Positions 35,076-43,882 of a stretch of 64,000 nucleotides of DNA are shown here, piece after piece; position 1 is the first letter of the stretch, and each line of letters starts with the position of its first letter. The DNA is from Lacisediminihabitans profunda. GTDB taxonomy: Bacteria > Actinomycetota > Actinomycetes > Actinomycetales > Microbacteriaceae. The stretch spans positions 186,001 to 250,000 of the forward strand of contig NZ_VRMG01000003.1 in assembly GCF_008040105.1 (NCBI RefSeq). Direction: 5' to 3'. The position numbers were made by a program, and so were the translations under genes. The notes beneath the pieces were generated by a model that saw only the letters and a program-made list of their open reading frames with translations, did no database searches and was not told where the DNA came from.

Positions 35076-35977
35076 TGGCGACCATGGCCCCTGACCTGTC
35101 CAGAAGGCCGACCGCGACCACGGAGCATCCGTTCAAGCTCCGCAAGCGGGCGACCCGGCGGACCCTCTCCGACTGGCTGATCCTCGCCGCGGCGATCCTG
35201 TTCGGCGCTCTCATCGCCGCGCCGTTCGTGATCATCCTGATCAACTCGTTCAAGTCGCCGGCCGACTATGCGACCTCCGGCCCGCTCTCGCTGCCGCACA
35301 ATCTCTACTTCGATGGCATCGCGAACTTCTGGAAGCGCGTCAACTTCCCGGAGAAGCTCTGGAACAGCTTCTTCATCAGCGGCACGGTCGCGGTGCTCGC
35401 GGTGCTCATCTCGGTGTTCAACGCCTTCGCCATCGGCATCGGTCGGGTGCGTGGGCGCACCTGGATCATCGTCCTGTTCCTGCTCGCCAACATGCTGCCC
35501 CAGGAGGCGCTGCTCTACCCGCTGTACTACATGTTCAAGCAGGTCGGCCTGTACGACAACGTGTGGTCGGTCATCATCATCTTCACGGTGATCCAGAGCG
35601 CGTTCGGCACCTACCTGCTCTCGTCGGTGTACGGGACCTTCCCCCGGGAGATCCTCGAGGCGGCGTCCCTCGACGGCGCGAGCCGATGGCAGATCCTCTG
35701 GCGAGTGATCGTGCCGATCTCACGACCGACCCTGGCCGTGATCCTCATCTTCTTCTTCATCTGGACCTGGAACGAGTTCCTCATCCCGCTGACCTTCCTG
35801 GTCAGCAATTCCAACCAGACCGTGCCGGTGGCGATCGCCGTGCTCCAGGGCGACAGGCTGATGGACGTGACCACGACGAGCGCGTCCGCGTTGCTCGGGC
35901 TCATCCCCACGCTCGTCTTCTTCCTCATCTTCCAGCGCACCCTGACCCGCGGCATCACCGCCGGCGCCGTCAAGTAG
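35075..35977 (+). CDS. Carbohydrate ABC transporter permease, MalG type
   Basis: A 300-residue permease with six hydrophobic helices. First helix WLILAAAILFGALIAAPFVI, and the EAA loop EAASLDGASRWQILWRVIVP near residue 195. Start overlaps the preceding stop by one base. The alpha-xylosidase gene begins 19 bases after its stop, so import and hydrolysis are co-expressed. Confidence 0.9.
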   Translation: MATMAPDLSRRPTATTEHPFKLRKRATRRTLSDWLILAAAILFGALIAAPFVIILINSFKSPADYATSGPLSLPHNLYFDGIANFWKRVNFPEKLWNSFFISGTVAVLAVLISVFNAFAIGIGRVRGRTWIIVLFLLANMLPQEALLYPLYYMFKQVGLYDNVWSVIIIFTVIQSAFGTYLLSSVYGTFPREILEAASLDGASRWQILWRVIVPISRPTLAVILIFFFIWTWNEFLIPLTFLVSNSNQTVPVAIAVLQGDRLMDVTTTSASALLGLIPTLVFFLIFQRTLTRGITAGAVK

Positions 35978-35996
35978 CCCAGCAGAGAAAGCTCTC

Positions 35997-38321
35997 ATGA
36001 AATTCACCGATGGTTTTTGGCAGTTGCGATCCGGCGTCGAGGCGCTCTACGCAAAGGAGGCGTACGACGTCTGGCCCGGCGAGCACTCACTGGTGATCAC
36101 GGCGCCGACCAAGGAGATCGAACACCGGGGCGACGTGCTCAACCGGCCGACACTCACCGTGACGCTCTCCTCGCCGCTGCCCAACATCGTCGGGGTGCGG
36201 GTCGAGCACCACCAGGGGGTGAAGGACGAACTCGCGTTCGACCTCGTGGGCGCCGAGGGCGGCCACGGAATCGTCGAGGTGCACGGTTCGTCGAGCACGC
36301 TGACGAGCGGCGATCTCAGGGCGACGATCGCGGACGGCGCGCCCTGGAGCCTGAGCTTCAGCGGCGCCGGTCGGGAGCTCACGAGCAGCGGCATCAACTC
36401 GCTCGGCTACCTCAAGGTGGACAAGAACGCCCAGGTCTATGGGGTGCCGGCCGGCAACGCGCGTGGGGCCGAGGTGGTGGGCCTCGCACCGAGCTACCTG
36501 CACGAGCGTCTCTCCCTCGGCGTCGGCGAGCTCGTCTACGGCCTCGGCGAGCGGTTCGGCCCGCTCGTGAAGAACGGCCAGGTGGTGGATGTCTGGAACG
36601 CCGACGGCGGGACCTCGAGCGAGCAGGCCTACAAGAACGTGCCGTTCTACCTCACGAACCGTGGCTACGGGGTGCTCGTGAACCATCCGGGACACGTCTC
36701 GTTCGAGGTCGGCTCGGAGGCGGTCGAGCGGGTGCAATTCTCCGTCTCGGGCGAGAGCCTCGAGTACTACATCATCTACGGGCCCACCCCCAAGCAGATC
36801 CTGGAACGCTACACGGCGCTCACCGGGCGCCCGGCATCCGTTCCGGCCTGGTCGTACGGGCTCTGGCTCTCGACGAGCTTCACCACGAGCTATGACGAAG
36901 AGACGGTGAACAGCTTCATCGACGGCATGGCCGACCGCGACCTGCCGCTCAGTGTCTTCCACTTCGACTGTTTCTGGATGCGCGAATTCAACTGGAGCGA
37001 CTTCGAGTGGGACTCGCGCACCTTCCCCGACCCAGAGGGGATGCTCGCCAGGCTGCACGAGAAGAACCTGCACGTGTGCGTGTGGATCAACCCGTACATC
37101 GCGCAACGCGCCCCGTTGTTCGCCGAGGCAAAGGCGGCCGGCTACCTCGTGAAGAAGCCCAACGGCGACGTCTGGCAGTGGGACCTCTGGCAGGCGGGAA
37201 TGGGCCTGGTCGACTTCACGAATCCGGATGCCGTGGCCTGGTACCAGGGCAAGCTGCGGGTGCTGCTCGACCAGGGCGTCGACGCGTTCAAGACGGACTT
37301 CGGCGAGCGCATCCCGCTGGAGGTCGAGTACTTCGACGGGTCGAGCCCGGAGCGCATGCACAACTACTACACGCAGCTCTACAACCAGGCCGTGTTCGAC
37401 GTGCTGCAGGAGCACCGCGGCGAGGGCGATGCCGTGCTCTTCGCGCGCTCGGCGACCGTCGGCGGCCAGAGCATGCCCGTGCACTGGGGCGGCGACTCCA
37501 CCTCCACCTATGAGTCGATGGCGGAGACGCTGCGCGGCGGCTTGTCGCTCGCCCTCAGCGGCTTCGGTTTCTGGAGCCACGACATCGGCGGATTCGAGGG
37601 CACACCGGATGCCGGGGTCTTCAAGCGGTGGACGGCCTTCGGCCTGCTCTCGAGCCACAGCCGATTCCATGGCAGCCAGTCCTACCGGGTGCCGTGGGCC
37701 TTCGACGAGGAGGCCGTTGAGGTGACCCGGCTCTTCACCAGGCTCAAACTCGCCCTCATGCCGTACCTCTACGCGGCGGGCCTCGAGGCGACGGCCACCG
37801 GCACGCCCGTGCTCCGGCCCATGCAGCTCGAGTTCGCCGACGATCCGGCCACCGGCTACCTCGACCGGCAGTACATGCTCGGCGCCGACCTGCTCGTCGC
37901 CCCGGTGTTCACAGCCGACGGCACCGTCGAGTTCTACCTGCCGGCCGGCACGTGGACCAACTACTTCACCGGCGAGACGGTCGCCGGTCCGGGTTGGCGC
38001 ACCGAGACGCACGGCTTCGACAGTCTGCCGCTCTACGTGCGAGACGGAGCGGTGATCCCGATCGGCTCCCGGGACGACCGGCCGGACTACGATTATCTCG
38101 ACGGGCTCACGGTGAGGGTCTACCCGAGCTCGCTGCCCCAGGGGGAGAGCGAGCGGCGGGTAACCGTGACGACTCCGACCGGCGAGGACGCGACCTTCAC
38201 GGTTCGGCGTGTGGGCGGGGTCTCGACCGTCGAGTCCGCATCGAGCAAGGTCTGGTCGGCGGCCGCGGCCAATGGGACGCCCGTGGTCGCAGAATTGGGA
38301 AAGGCAGAACTCCGAGCGTGA
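35997..38321 (+). CDS. yicI: Alpha-xylosidase, glycoside hydrolase family 31
   Basis: A 774-residue cytoplasmic enzyme that removes alpha-linked xylose from xyloglucan fragments such as isoprimeverose. The retaining nucleophile is Asp 434 in FKTDFGERIP, a motif typical of YicI, and the acid/base is Asp 500 in HWGGDSTST. Other family blocks: YGLGERFGPLVKNG near 180 and RFHGSQSYRVPW near 558. Length matches YicI (772). There is no signal peptide. The released xylose would enter xylA/xylB encoded nearby. Confidence 0.93.
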   Translation: MKFTDGFWQLRSGVEALYAKEAYDVWPGEHSLVITAPTKEIEHRGDVLNRPTLTVTLSSPLPNIVGVRVEHHQGVKDELAFDLVGAEGGHGIVEVHGSSSTLTSGDLRATIADGAPWSLSFSGAGRELTSSGINSLGYLKVDKNAQVYGVPAGNARGAEVVGLAPSYLHERLSLGVGELVYGLGERFGPLVKNGQVVDVWNADGGTSSEQAYKNVPFYLTNRGYGVLVNHPGHVSFEVGSEAVERVQFSVSGESLEYYIIYGPTPKQILERYTALTGRPASVPAWSYGLWLSTSFTTSYDEETVNSFIDGMADRDLPLSVFHFDCFWMREFNWSDFEWDSRTFPDPEGMLARLHEKNLHVCVWINPYIAQRAPLFAEAKAAGYLVKKPNGDVWQWDLWQAGMGLVDFTNPDAVAWYQGKLRVLLDQGVDAFKTDFGERIPLEVEYFDGSSPERMHNYYTQLYNQAVFDVLQEHRGEGDAVLFARSATVGGQSMPVHWGGDSTSTYESMAETLRGGLSLALSGFGFWSHDIGGFEGTPDAGVFKRWTAFGLLSSHSRFHGSQSYRVPWAFDEEAVEVTRLFTRLKLALMPYLYAAGLEATATGTPVLRPMQLEFADDPATGYLDRQYMLGADLLVAPVFTADGTVEFYLPAGTWTNYFTGETVAGPGWRTETHGFDSLPLYVRDGAVIPIGSRDDRPDYDYLDGLTVRVYPSSLPQGESERRVTVTTPTGEDATFTVRRVGGVSTVESASSKVWSAAAANGTPVVAELGKAELRA

Positions 38322-38349
38322 CACCGGGCAGCACAGAGCGGTCGACGGC

Positions 38350-39564
38350 ATGACCACGGCCGAGGCGTCGCTGGGGGGACGCGGGAACAGCAACGACCAC
38401 GTTCGCCGACACAACCTGTCGGTGATCCTCGGGCTCGTCCATCGCCACCGCGGCCTCTCGCGTTCCCTGCTCACCCGTCAGACCGGACTCAACCGTTCCA
38501 CCATCGCCGCCCTGGTCGCCGAACTCGTGAGCCTCGACCTCGTGATGGAGGTCGACCCGGACGCCAGCAACCAGGTCGGCCGCCCGAGCCCCGTCGTGCG
38601 CCCCAGCCCTCACACCATCGGGATCGCGGTCAACCCCGAGATCGACGCCGTGACGGTGGGAATCGTCGGACTCGGTGGCACGGTCATGAAGCGGGTGCGC
38701 TACCCGGTCGACCACACGCCGTCCGTGCGCGAGGCCGTCGACATCAGCGCTGCCGTCATCGCCGGGATGCGGGCGGAGCTCGACCCGAGGTACACGACGA
38801 CCGGGATCGGCGTGGCGGTGCCGGGGCTCGTGCGCACCCAGGACGGACTGGTCCGGCTCGCGCCCCACCTCGGCTGGGAGGACGAGCCGTTCGCCGAGCT
38901 GCTCGAGGAGGCGACCGGCCTCACGGTGGTGGCCGCCAACGACGCCCACCTCGGCACGCTCGCGGAGAGCACCTTCGGCGCCGGACGAGGGGTGACCGAC
39001 CTCATCTACCTCAACGGCGGGGCGAGCGGCATCGGCGGGGGAATCATCTCGGGCGGCAAGCCGCTCGGCGGCGCGGCCGGCTATGCCGGCGAACTCGGCC
39101 ACACCCTCGTCAACAGCCACGGCGCCCCCTGCCACTGCGGGGCCGAAGGCTGCCTGGAGACCGAGGTGCGCCGCGAACGCCTCCTCGCACTCGTGGGCCT
39201 CACGAATGCCGACGGGGACGAGCTCGAGGCCGCACTGGTCGCGTCCACCGACCCGGCGGTGCTCGCCGAGGTGCATCGTCAGCTGGGTTTTCTGGCCGTG
39301 GCGCTGCGCAACGCCATCAACACCCTCAACCCCGAGCTCATCATCCTCGGCGGGTTCCTCGCGTCGATCTATGCCGTGGACCCGGCGCACCTCGACGGGC
39401 TACTGGCCAGACAGCCGCTCAAGGCGTCGCGCGAATCGGTGCGGGTCACCCGCGCCGAGCTCGGGGCGGACCTGCTCATCATCGGCGCCGCCGAACTCGC
39501 CTTCGAGGCCCTCCTGGCCGATCCGGCGAACTTTCGCGCGTCTGCCGCGCCCTCGGCGGAATAG
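38350..39564 (+). CDS. ROK-family transcriptional regulator
   Basis: A 404-residue regulator with a winged helix-turn-helix (LLTRQTGLNRSTIAALVAEL) and a ROK domain with GGASGIGGGIISGG and zinc motif CHCGAEGCLE. It is clearly paralogous to the regulator at 31221. It follows the alpha-xylosidase gene by 28 bases, so it is probably the last gene of that operon. The ATG at 38350 is chosen because the conserved helix-turn-helix begins 30 residues later; an open extension upstream overlaps yicI. Its targets are not evident from the sequence. Confidence 0.83.
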   Translation: MTTAEASLGGRGNSNDHVRRHNLSVILGLVHRHRGLSRSLLTRQTGLNRSTIAALVAELVSLDLVMEVDPDASNQVGRPSPVVRPSPHTIGIAVNPEIDAVTVGIVGLGGTVMKRVRYPVDHTPSVREAVDISAAVIAGMRAELDPRYTTTGIGVAVPGLVRTQDGLVRLAPHLGWEDEPFAELLEEATGLTVVAANDAHLGTLAESTFGAGRGVTDLIYLNGGASGIGGGIISGGKPLGGAAGYAGELGHTLVNSHGAPCHCGAEGCLETEVRRERLLALVGLTNADGDELEAALVASTDPAVLAEVHRQLGFLAVALRNAINTLNPELIILGGFLASIYAVDPAHLDGLLARQPLKASRESVRVTRAELGADLLIIGAAELAFEALLADPANFRASAAPSAE

Positions 39565-39696
39565 ATCCGACCTCTCGTCGTTATGCTTTAACCGGGGCTC
39601 TCATCGTTGCGGGATTCCCTGCACTGGCGCCCGCCCACTCATCGGATTTGCGGCGCTCGTCCTGCCATCCGCCCCCCCTTGCTAGGAATATTGCCC

Positions 39697-40926
39697 GTGA
39701 CGATTGTCGTTCACCCGGGAGACTCGCTCTCTCGCCGCCAAAGGCTCGTCTACATCGTCGTGCTCGGGGCGCTGACCGCCCTCGGGCCTTTCACCATCGA
39801 CCTGTACCTGCCGGCGTTTCCGGCGCTACAGGGCGACCTCGGCGTGAGCACGGCCGCGATCCAGCTCACGCTCACCGCCACCACTATCGGCTTCGGGGTA
39901 GGGCAGCTGCTCGTCGGTCCCTGGAGCGACACGGTCGGGCGCCGCTGGCCGCTCATCATCGCGAGCATCGTGCACGTCTCGGCGAGCCTCGGCGCGGCCC
40001 TCGCCCCCGACATCTTCTGGCTCGGCGGATTCCGCATCATGCAGGGCATGGGAGCGGCGGCCGGCGGCGTGGTGGCGATGGCCATGGTGCGCGACCTCTT
40101 CGGCGGCCTGCCGCTCGTGCGGATGCTGTCGAGGCTCGCGCTGGTGAGCGGCCTCGCGCCGATAGTGGCGCCCGTGATCGGGTCGCAGTTGCTGCGATTC
40201 GTCGACTGGCGCGGCATCTTCGTCTTCCTGGTCGCGTACGGCGTCTTTGTGGTGCTCGCGGCGATCTTCTTCATCGTCGAGACCCTGCCTCCGGCGCGGC
40301 GCAGGGATGCCGGACACGGCACCGCGCTTCAGCGCTACCGGTCGATCTTCAACGACCGCGTCTTCATCGGGGTCGCGGTGATCGGCGGCATGACCTTCTC
40401 CGGCCTGTTCTCCTACCTCTCCTCGTCGTCCTTCCTGTTCCAGGACGTCTACGGGCTGAATGCGCAGCAGTACGGCCTTCTCTTCGCGGTCAACTCCGTG
40501 GGCGTGGTCTTCGGCGTGCAGGCCAGTTCGCGGCTCGCGCGCCGGATCGGTCCCCAGTGGATCCTGGCGGTATCGACAGCCGTGATGTTCGTGGCGTCTG
40601 TCGCGATCGTGCTGCTCGACTCGCTGCACCTCGGTCTGTTCGGCATCCTGATCCCGCTCTGGTTCTTCATCATGGCGTGCGGATTCTCCTTCCCGCTGCT
40701 GCAGGTTCTCGGGCTGGTCAACCACGCGGGCGAGGCCGCGACGGCCGCGTCGGTTCTCGGGGCGGTGAACTTCGGGCTCGCCGGCCTGATCTCGCCAATC
40801 GTCGGACTTTTCGGCATCCACAATGCGGTGCCGATGGGCACGGTCATGGCCTTCACGGCGCTCGTGTCGATCGGCGCGCTCTGGCTGATCGTTCGGCCGC
40901 GCACGGTGCCCGCGCTCGCGCGCTGA
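39697..40926 (+). CDS. MFS transporter, Bcr/CflA drug-resistance type
   Basis: A 409-residue major facilitator protein with about 12 hydrophobic helices. It carries the family motifs FTIDLYLPAFP in helix 1, GQLLVGPWSDTVGRRWPL in loop 2-3 and RIMQGMGAAAGGVVAMAMVRD in helix 4-5, characteristic of the Bcr/CflA multidrug or sugar-efflux group. The GTG at 39697 has AGGAA upstream and begins shortly before helix 1; a longer reading adds 30 non-conserved residues. It stands between the xylose and arabinofuranoside clusters and shows no obvious link to either. Confidence 0.87.
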   Translation: MTIVVHPGDSLSRRQRLVYIVVLGALTALGPFTIDLYLPAFPALQGDLGVSTAAIQLTLTATTIGFGVGQLLVGPWSDTVGRRWPLIIASIVHVSASLGAALAPDIFWLGGFRIMQGMGAAAGGVVAMAMVRDLFGGLPLVRMLSRLALVSGLAPIVAPVIGSQLLRFVDWRGIFVFLVAYGVFVVLAAIFFIVETLPPARRRDAGHGTALQRYRSIFNDRVFIGVAVIGGMTFSGLFSYLSSSSFLFQDVYGLNAQQYGLLFAVNSVGVVFGVQASSRLARRIGPQWILAVSTAVMFVASVAIVLLDSLHLGLFGILIPLWFFIMACGFSFPLLQVLGLVNHAGEAATAASVLGAVNFGLAGLISPIVGLFGIHNAVPMGTVMAFTALVSIGALWLIVRPRTVPALAR

Positions 40927-40939
40927 GCCGTTCGGCTTC

Positions 40940-40949
40940 ACAACGTTGT
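40940..40949. promoter_or_regulatory. Autoregulatory operator of the LacI gene
   Basis: The perfect palindrome ACAACGTTGT is the same core as in the operator at 42106-42117 before the importer. It overlaps a potential -10 (TAAAGT) for the regulator gene starting at 41011. Confidence 0.6.
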
Positions 40950-41010
40950 AAAGTCGCAGCAGGGAACGATCTCAGCCACCCGGAAACGCTGAGGACCAGG
41001 AGCCGCAGGC

Positions 41011-42033
41011 ATGTCCATCACGATGCATGACGTCGCGCGGGTCGCCGGCGTGTCCATCAAGACGGTGTCGAATGTGATCAACGACTACCCGTACATCCGG
41101 GCCGAGACCCGCCAGCGTGTCCTCGACGCCATCGATTCCCTCGGCTATCGACCCAACCTGTCGGCGCGCGGTCTCAGGTCTGGCCGCACCGGGGTGATCA
41201 GCCTCATCATCCCGGACCTGCGCAACGCGTACTTCGCCGAGCTGGCCGACTCGGTCATGCGCGCCGCGGCGACCAAGAACCTCTCGGTGATCATCGAACA
41301 GTCGGGGGACGACAGGGAAACCGAGCTCGCCCTTCTCCGCGGCCCGCGGATGCAGATGGTGGACGGGATCCTGTACAGCGTGCTCGCCCTCGGCGAGGAC
41401 GACGCCCATCTGCTCGACGACATCCGCACCCCGATGGTGCTTCTCGGCGAGCGCATCTTCCACGGCCCGACCGACCACGTGACCATGCGCAACACCGAGG
41501 GGGCGAGGGCGGCCACCGAACATCTCCTCTCGCTCGGGCGGCGTCGGATCGTCGCTCTGGGCGCCCACCGAGGCGAGGTGATCGGTTCGGCGGGCCTCCG
41601 GCTCACGGGCTATGCGGAGGCGCTGGCGGAGGCCGGCATCCCGGTTGACGACGCGCTCATCGGCGAAGTGGGGGGCTGGTTCAGGTCCGGCGGCGCGCAG
41701 GCGATGAAGCTCCTGCTGGACTCCGGGGTGCCGTTCGACGGGGTTGTCGCGTTCAACGACTCGATCGCGCTCGGCGCCATGCGCATTCTGCAGGAGGCCG
41801 GGCTGCGCATCCCTGATGACGTCGCGGTCATCGGCTTCGACGACATCGACGAGACGCGATACACCCTCCCCACGCTCTCCACCATCAATCCGGGCCGGGA
41901 CGAGATCGCCCGGGTGGCGGTGGACTACCTCGTGGAGCGGATCTCGAATCCCGAGGCCGAGATCCCTCCTCGCGAGTATCTGGCGGGTTTCACGGTGGTG
42001 CAGCGCGAGTCCACGACGATCGTCGCACCCTGA
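41011..42033 (+). CDS. LacI-family regulator of the arabinofuranoside cluster
   Basis: A 340-residue regulator with LacI helix-turn-helix (TMHDVARVAGVSIKTVSNVIN) and effector domain (VVAFNDSIALGAMRIL, VIGFDDIDETRYTLPTLSTINP). It has AGGAG upstream and precedes the importer and arabinofuranosidase genes. ACAACGTTGT palindromes lie before its own gene and before the importer, so it likely represses both and responds to an arabino-oligosaccharide or arabinose. Confidence 0.9.
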   Translation: MSITMHDVARVAGVSIKTVSNVINDYPYIRAETRQRVLDAIDSLGYRPNLSARGLRSGRTGVISLIIPDLRNAYFAELADSVMRAAATKNLSVIIEQSGDDRETELALLRGPRMQMVDGILYSVLALGEDDAHLLDDIRTPMVLLGERIFHGPTDHVTMRNTEGARAATEHLLSLGRRRIVALGAHRGEVIGSAGLRLTGYAEALAEAGIPVDDALIGEVGGWFRSGGAQAMKLLLDSGVPFDGVVAFNDSIALGAMRILQEAGLRIPDDVAVIGFDDIDETRYTLPTLSTINPGRDEIARVAVDYLVERISNPEAEIPPREYLAGFTVVQRESTTIVAP

Positions 42034-42058
42034 GTTTCTGACACCTTCGCCAGAACGC

Positions 42059-42087
42059 TTGACACGCGAACCCGGTGACTGCATCAT
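42059..42087 (+). promoter_or_regulatory. Promoter of the arabinofuranoside importer operon
   Basis: A perfect TTGACA (42059-42064) lies 17 bases before CATCAT (42082-42087). The -10 is weak. The operators follow immediately. Confidence 0.5.
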
Positions 42088-42092
42088 GTTCC

Positions 42093-42117
42093 TACAACGT
42101 TTACCTACAACGTTGTA
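42093..42117. promoter_or_regulatory. Tandem LacI-type operators
   Basis: A perfect palindrome TACAACGTTGTA (42106-42117) is preceded 13 bases earlier by the near-match TACAACGTTTAC (42093-42104). Both lie just downstream of the promoter and share the core found before the regulator gene. Confidence 0.7.
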
Positions 42118-42404
42118 AATCGCAGGCATACCGCAGCGTGTCATGCCGGGTGGACGACGAGTCAAGGAGGATTCGAGATGGGAGTGTTGCCTTCGCGCAC
42201 CCTCCGCTTCAAGCCCTCCTGCCGCCGGCAGGCCCCCCACGCATTGTCACCGCGTTGTTCGTGCGCGTACCTTCCGTCAGCCGCCCCGCCCCGACGCTCC
42301 GCGCCGGGCGTCGGTGGCATCGGCGGCCCGGACTCACAGCGGTCCTGATAGCTGGCACCACCTTCAGACAACGAAGTCCAACGCACCATCGAAGGGAACA
42401 CACA

Positions 42405-43772
42405 GTGAAGAAAAAGACCATCGTCGCAGCGGTGTCCGCGCTCGCTCTCGCGGCCATGCTCGCCGCCTGCAGCAGCGGAGGCGGCAGCACCACCTCGTCC
42501 GGAACGAGCCCCAAGCTCACCAACTGCACCAACAAGATCGTCAACAAGAGCGCCCCGGAGGTCTCCGTCTGGGCGTGGTACCCCAACATGGCGAAGGTCG
42601 TCGACAACTTCAACAACGGCCACAAGGACGTTCAGGTCTGCTGGACCAATGTCGGCCAGGGCGGCGACGAGTACACCAAGTTCCAGACCGGCATCTCCGC
42701 CGGCAAGGGCCTGCCGGACGTCGTGATGCTCGAGGCCGACCACTTGGCCGGGTACGAGATCCAGAATGCGCTCGTCGACATCAGCAAGCTCGGCGCCGAC
42801 AAGGTCAAGTCCAACTTCAGCGCGGGCGCCTGGAAGGATGTCTCGCAGGGCAGCGCGGTCTACGCCGCTCCCGTCGACGGCGGTCCGATGGCTCTCATCT
42901 ATCGCACCGACGTGTTCCAGAAGTACGGCATCACCACCCCGCCTGCCACGTGGGACGAATACGCCGCCGATGCGGCCAAGGTGAAGGCGGCGGGCGGACC
43001 GATGTTCGGCGACCTCGGCGCCAACGTGCCGGCCAACCTCATGGCCCTCCAGATCCAGAAGGGTGCCGTGCCGTACAAGTACGACCTGAAGGACCCGAAG
43101 AAGCTCACGGTCAACCTCGCCGACCAGGCGTCCAAGGACGTGCTCGACTACTGGGCCGGACTCGTCAAGAAGGGTCTCGTCGGTACGCAGGACCAGTTCA
43201 CGACGGACTACATCTCGGGCGTCGTCGGCGGCAAATACGCCACGTACACCTCGGCGGCGTGGGCTCCCGGCTACCTGACCGGCGCCGGTGTCGGCAAGGG
43301 TGACTCGAAGGGCGTCTGGGCGGTCGCCCCGCTGCCGCAATGGGACGCGGCAAACCCGGTCTCCGTCAACTGGGGTGGGTCCGCGTTCGCGGTCACGACT
43401 CAGGCGACCGACAAGAAGCTCGCCGCCGAAGTTGCCCTTGGACTGTACGCCGACCCGGACTCGCTCGCCGACGGCTGGAAGAACCAGGTCATCTTCCCGC
43501 TCAACCAGGGAGTGCTCAAGTCCGCCGACTTCATCAACAACAAGTCTGAATTCTTCAACGGGCAGACGGCGAACAAGGACGTCTACATCCCCGCGGAGAA
43601 CGCCTACAAGGGCTTTGTCTACGCGCCGATCACCGTGTACTACTACGCGCAGCTCCAGGCGGAGACCGTGAAGATCAACGCGGGCAAGATCAGCGGTTCG
43701 GATGCGGCCACCGAGCTGCAGGCGAACATCGTGAAGTACGCCAAATCGCAGGGCTTCACGGTCACCGAGTAG
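42405..43772 (+). CDS. Extracellular solute-binding lipoprotein for arabinosides
   Basis: A 455-residue family 1 binding lipoprotein. Signal peptide MKKK plus hydrophobic core with lipobox LAAC (Cys 22), Gly/Ser linker, then the binding domain (VSVWAWYPNMAKVVDNFN). The GTG start at 42405 has GAAGGGAA upstream and begins the signal peptide. Clustered with the GH51 arabinofuranosidase and two permeases, resembling AraN-P-Q systems for arabino-oligosaccharides; the ligand is inferred from this context. Confidence 0.9.
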   Translation: MKKKTIVAAVSALALAAMLAACSSGGGSTTSSGTSPKLTNCTNKIVNKSAPEVSVWAWYPNMAKVVDNFNNGHKDVQVCWTNVGQGGDEYTKFQTGISAGKGLPDVVMLEADHLAGYEIQNALVDISKLGADKVKSNFSAGAWKDVSQGSAVYAAPVDGGPMALIYRTDVFQKYGITTPPATWDEYAADAAKVKAAGGPMFGDLGANVPANLMALQIQKGAVPYKYDLKDPKKLTVNLADQASKDVLDYWAGLVKKGLVGTQDQFTTDYISGVVGGKYATYTSAAWAPGYLTGAGVGKGDSKGVWAVAPLPQWDAANPVSVNWGGSAFAVTTQATDKKLAAEVALGLYADPDSLADGWKNQVIFPLNQGVLKSADFINNKSEFFNGQTANKDVYIPAENAYKGFVYAPITVYYYAQLQAETVKINAGKISGSDAATELQANIVKYAKSQGFTVTE

Positions 43773-43814
43773 CGGCGGCCCGAAGCGGCCTAGCCTGACC
43801 GAACCGGTCACCAT

Positions 43815-43848
43815 CCGGTCCCGGGGTCCCATCGGACTCCGGGACCGG
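43815..43848 (+). promoter_or_regulatory. Intercistronic stem-loop after the binding-protein gene
   Basis: A perfect 10-bp stem (CCGGTCCCGG at 43815-43824 with CCGGGACCGG at 43839-43848) and a 14-nt loop, with no T-run, between the binding-protein gene and the first permease gene. Confidence 0.65.
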
Positions 43849-43882
43849 AACGCCCAACACCGACACCACTAAGGACTGGCGA

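Larger units (their letters stand above)
42034..42404 (+). other. 371-base leader with promoter and operators
   Basis: This gap contains the importer promoter and operators at its left end, then about 285 bases up to the binding-protein start. The frame of the binding protein is open through part of it, but without signal-peptide or family similarity. I see no known RNA element; the leader is GC-rich and could fold extensively. Confidence 0.55.
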
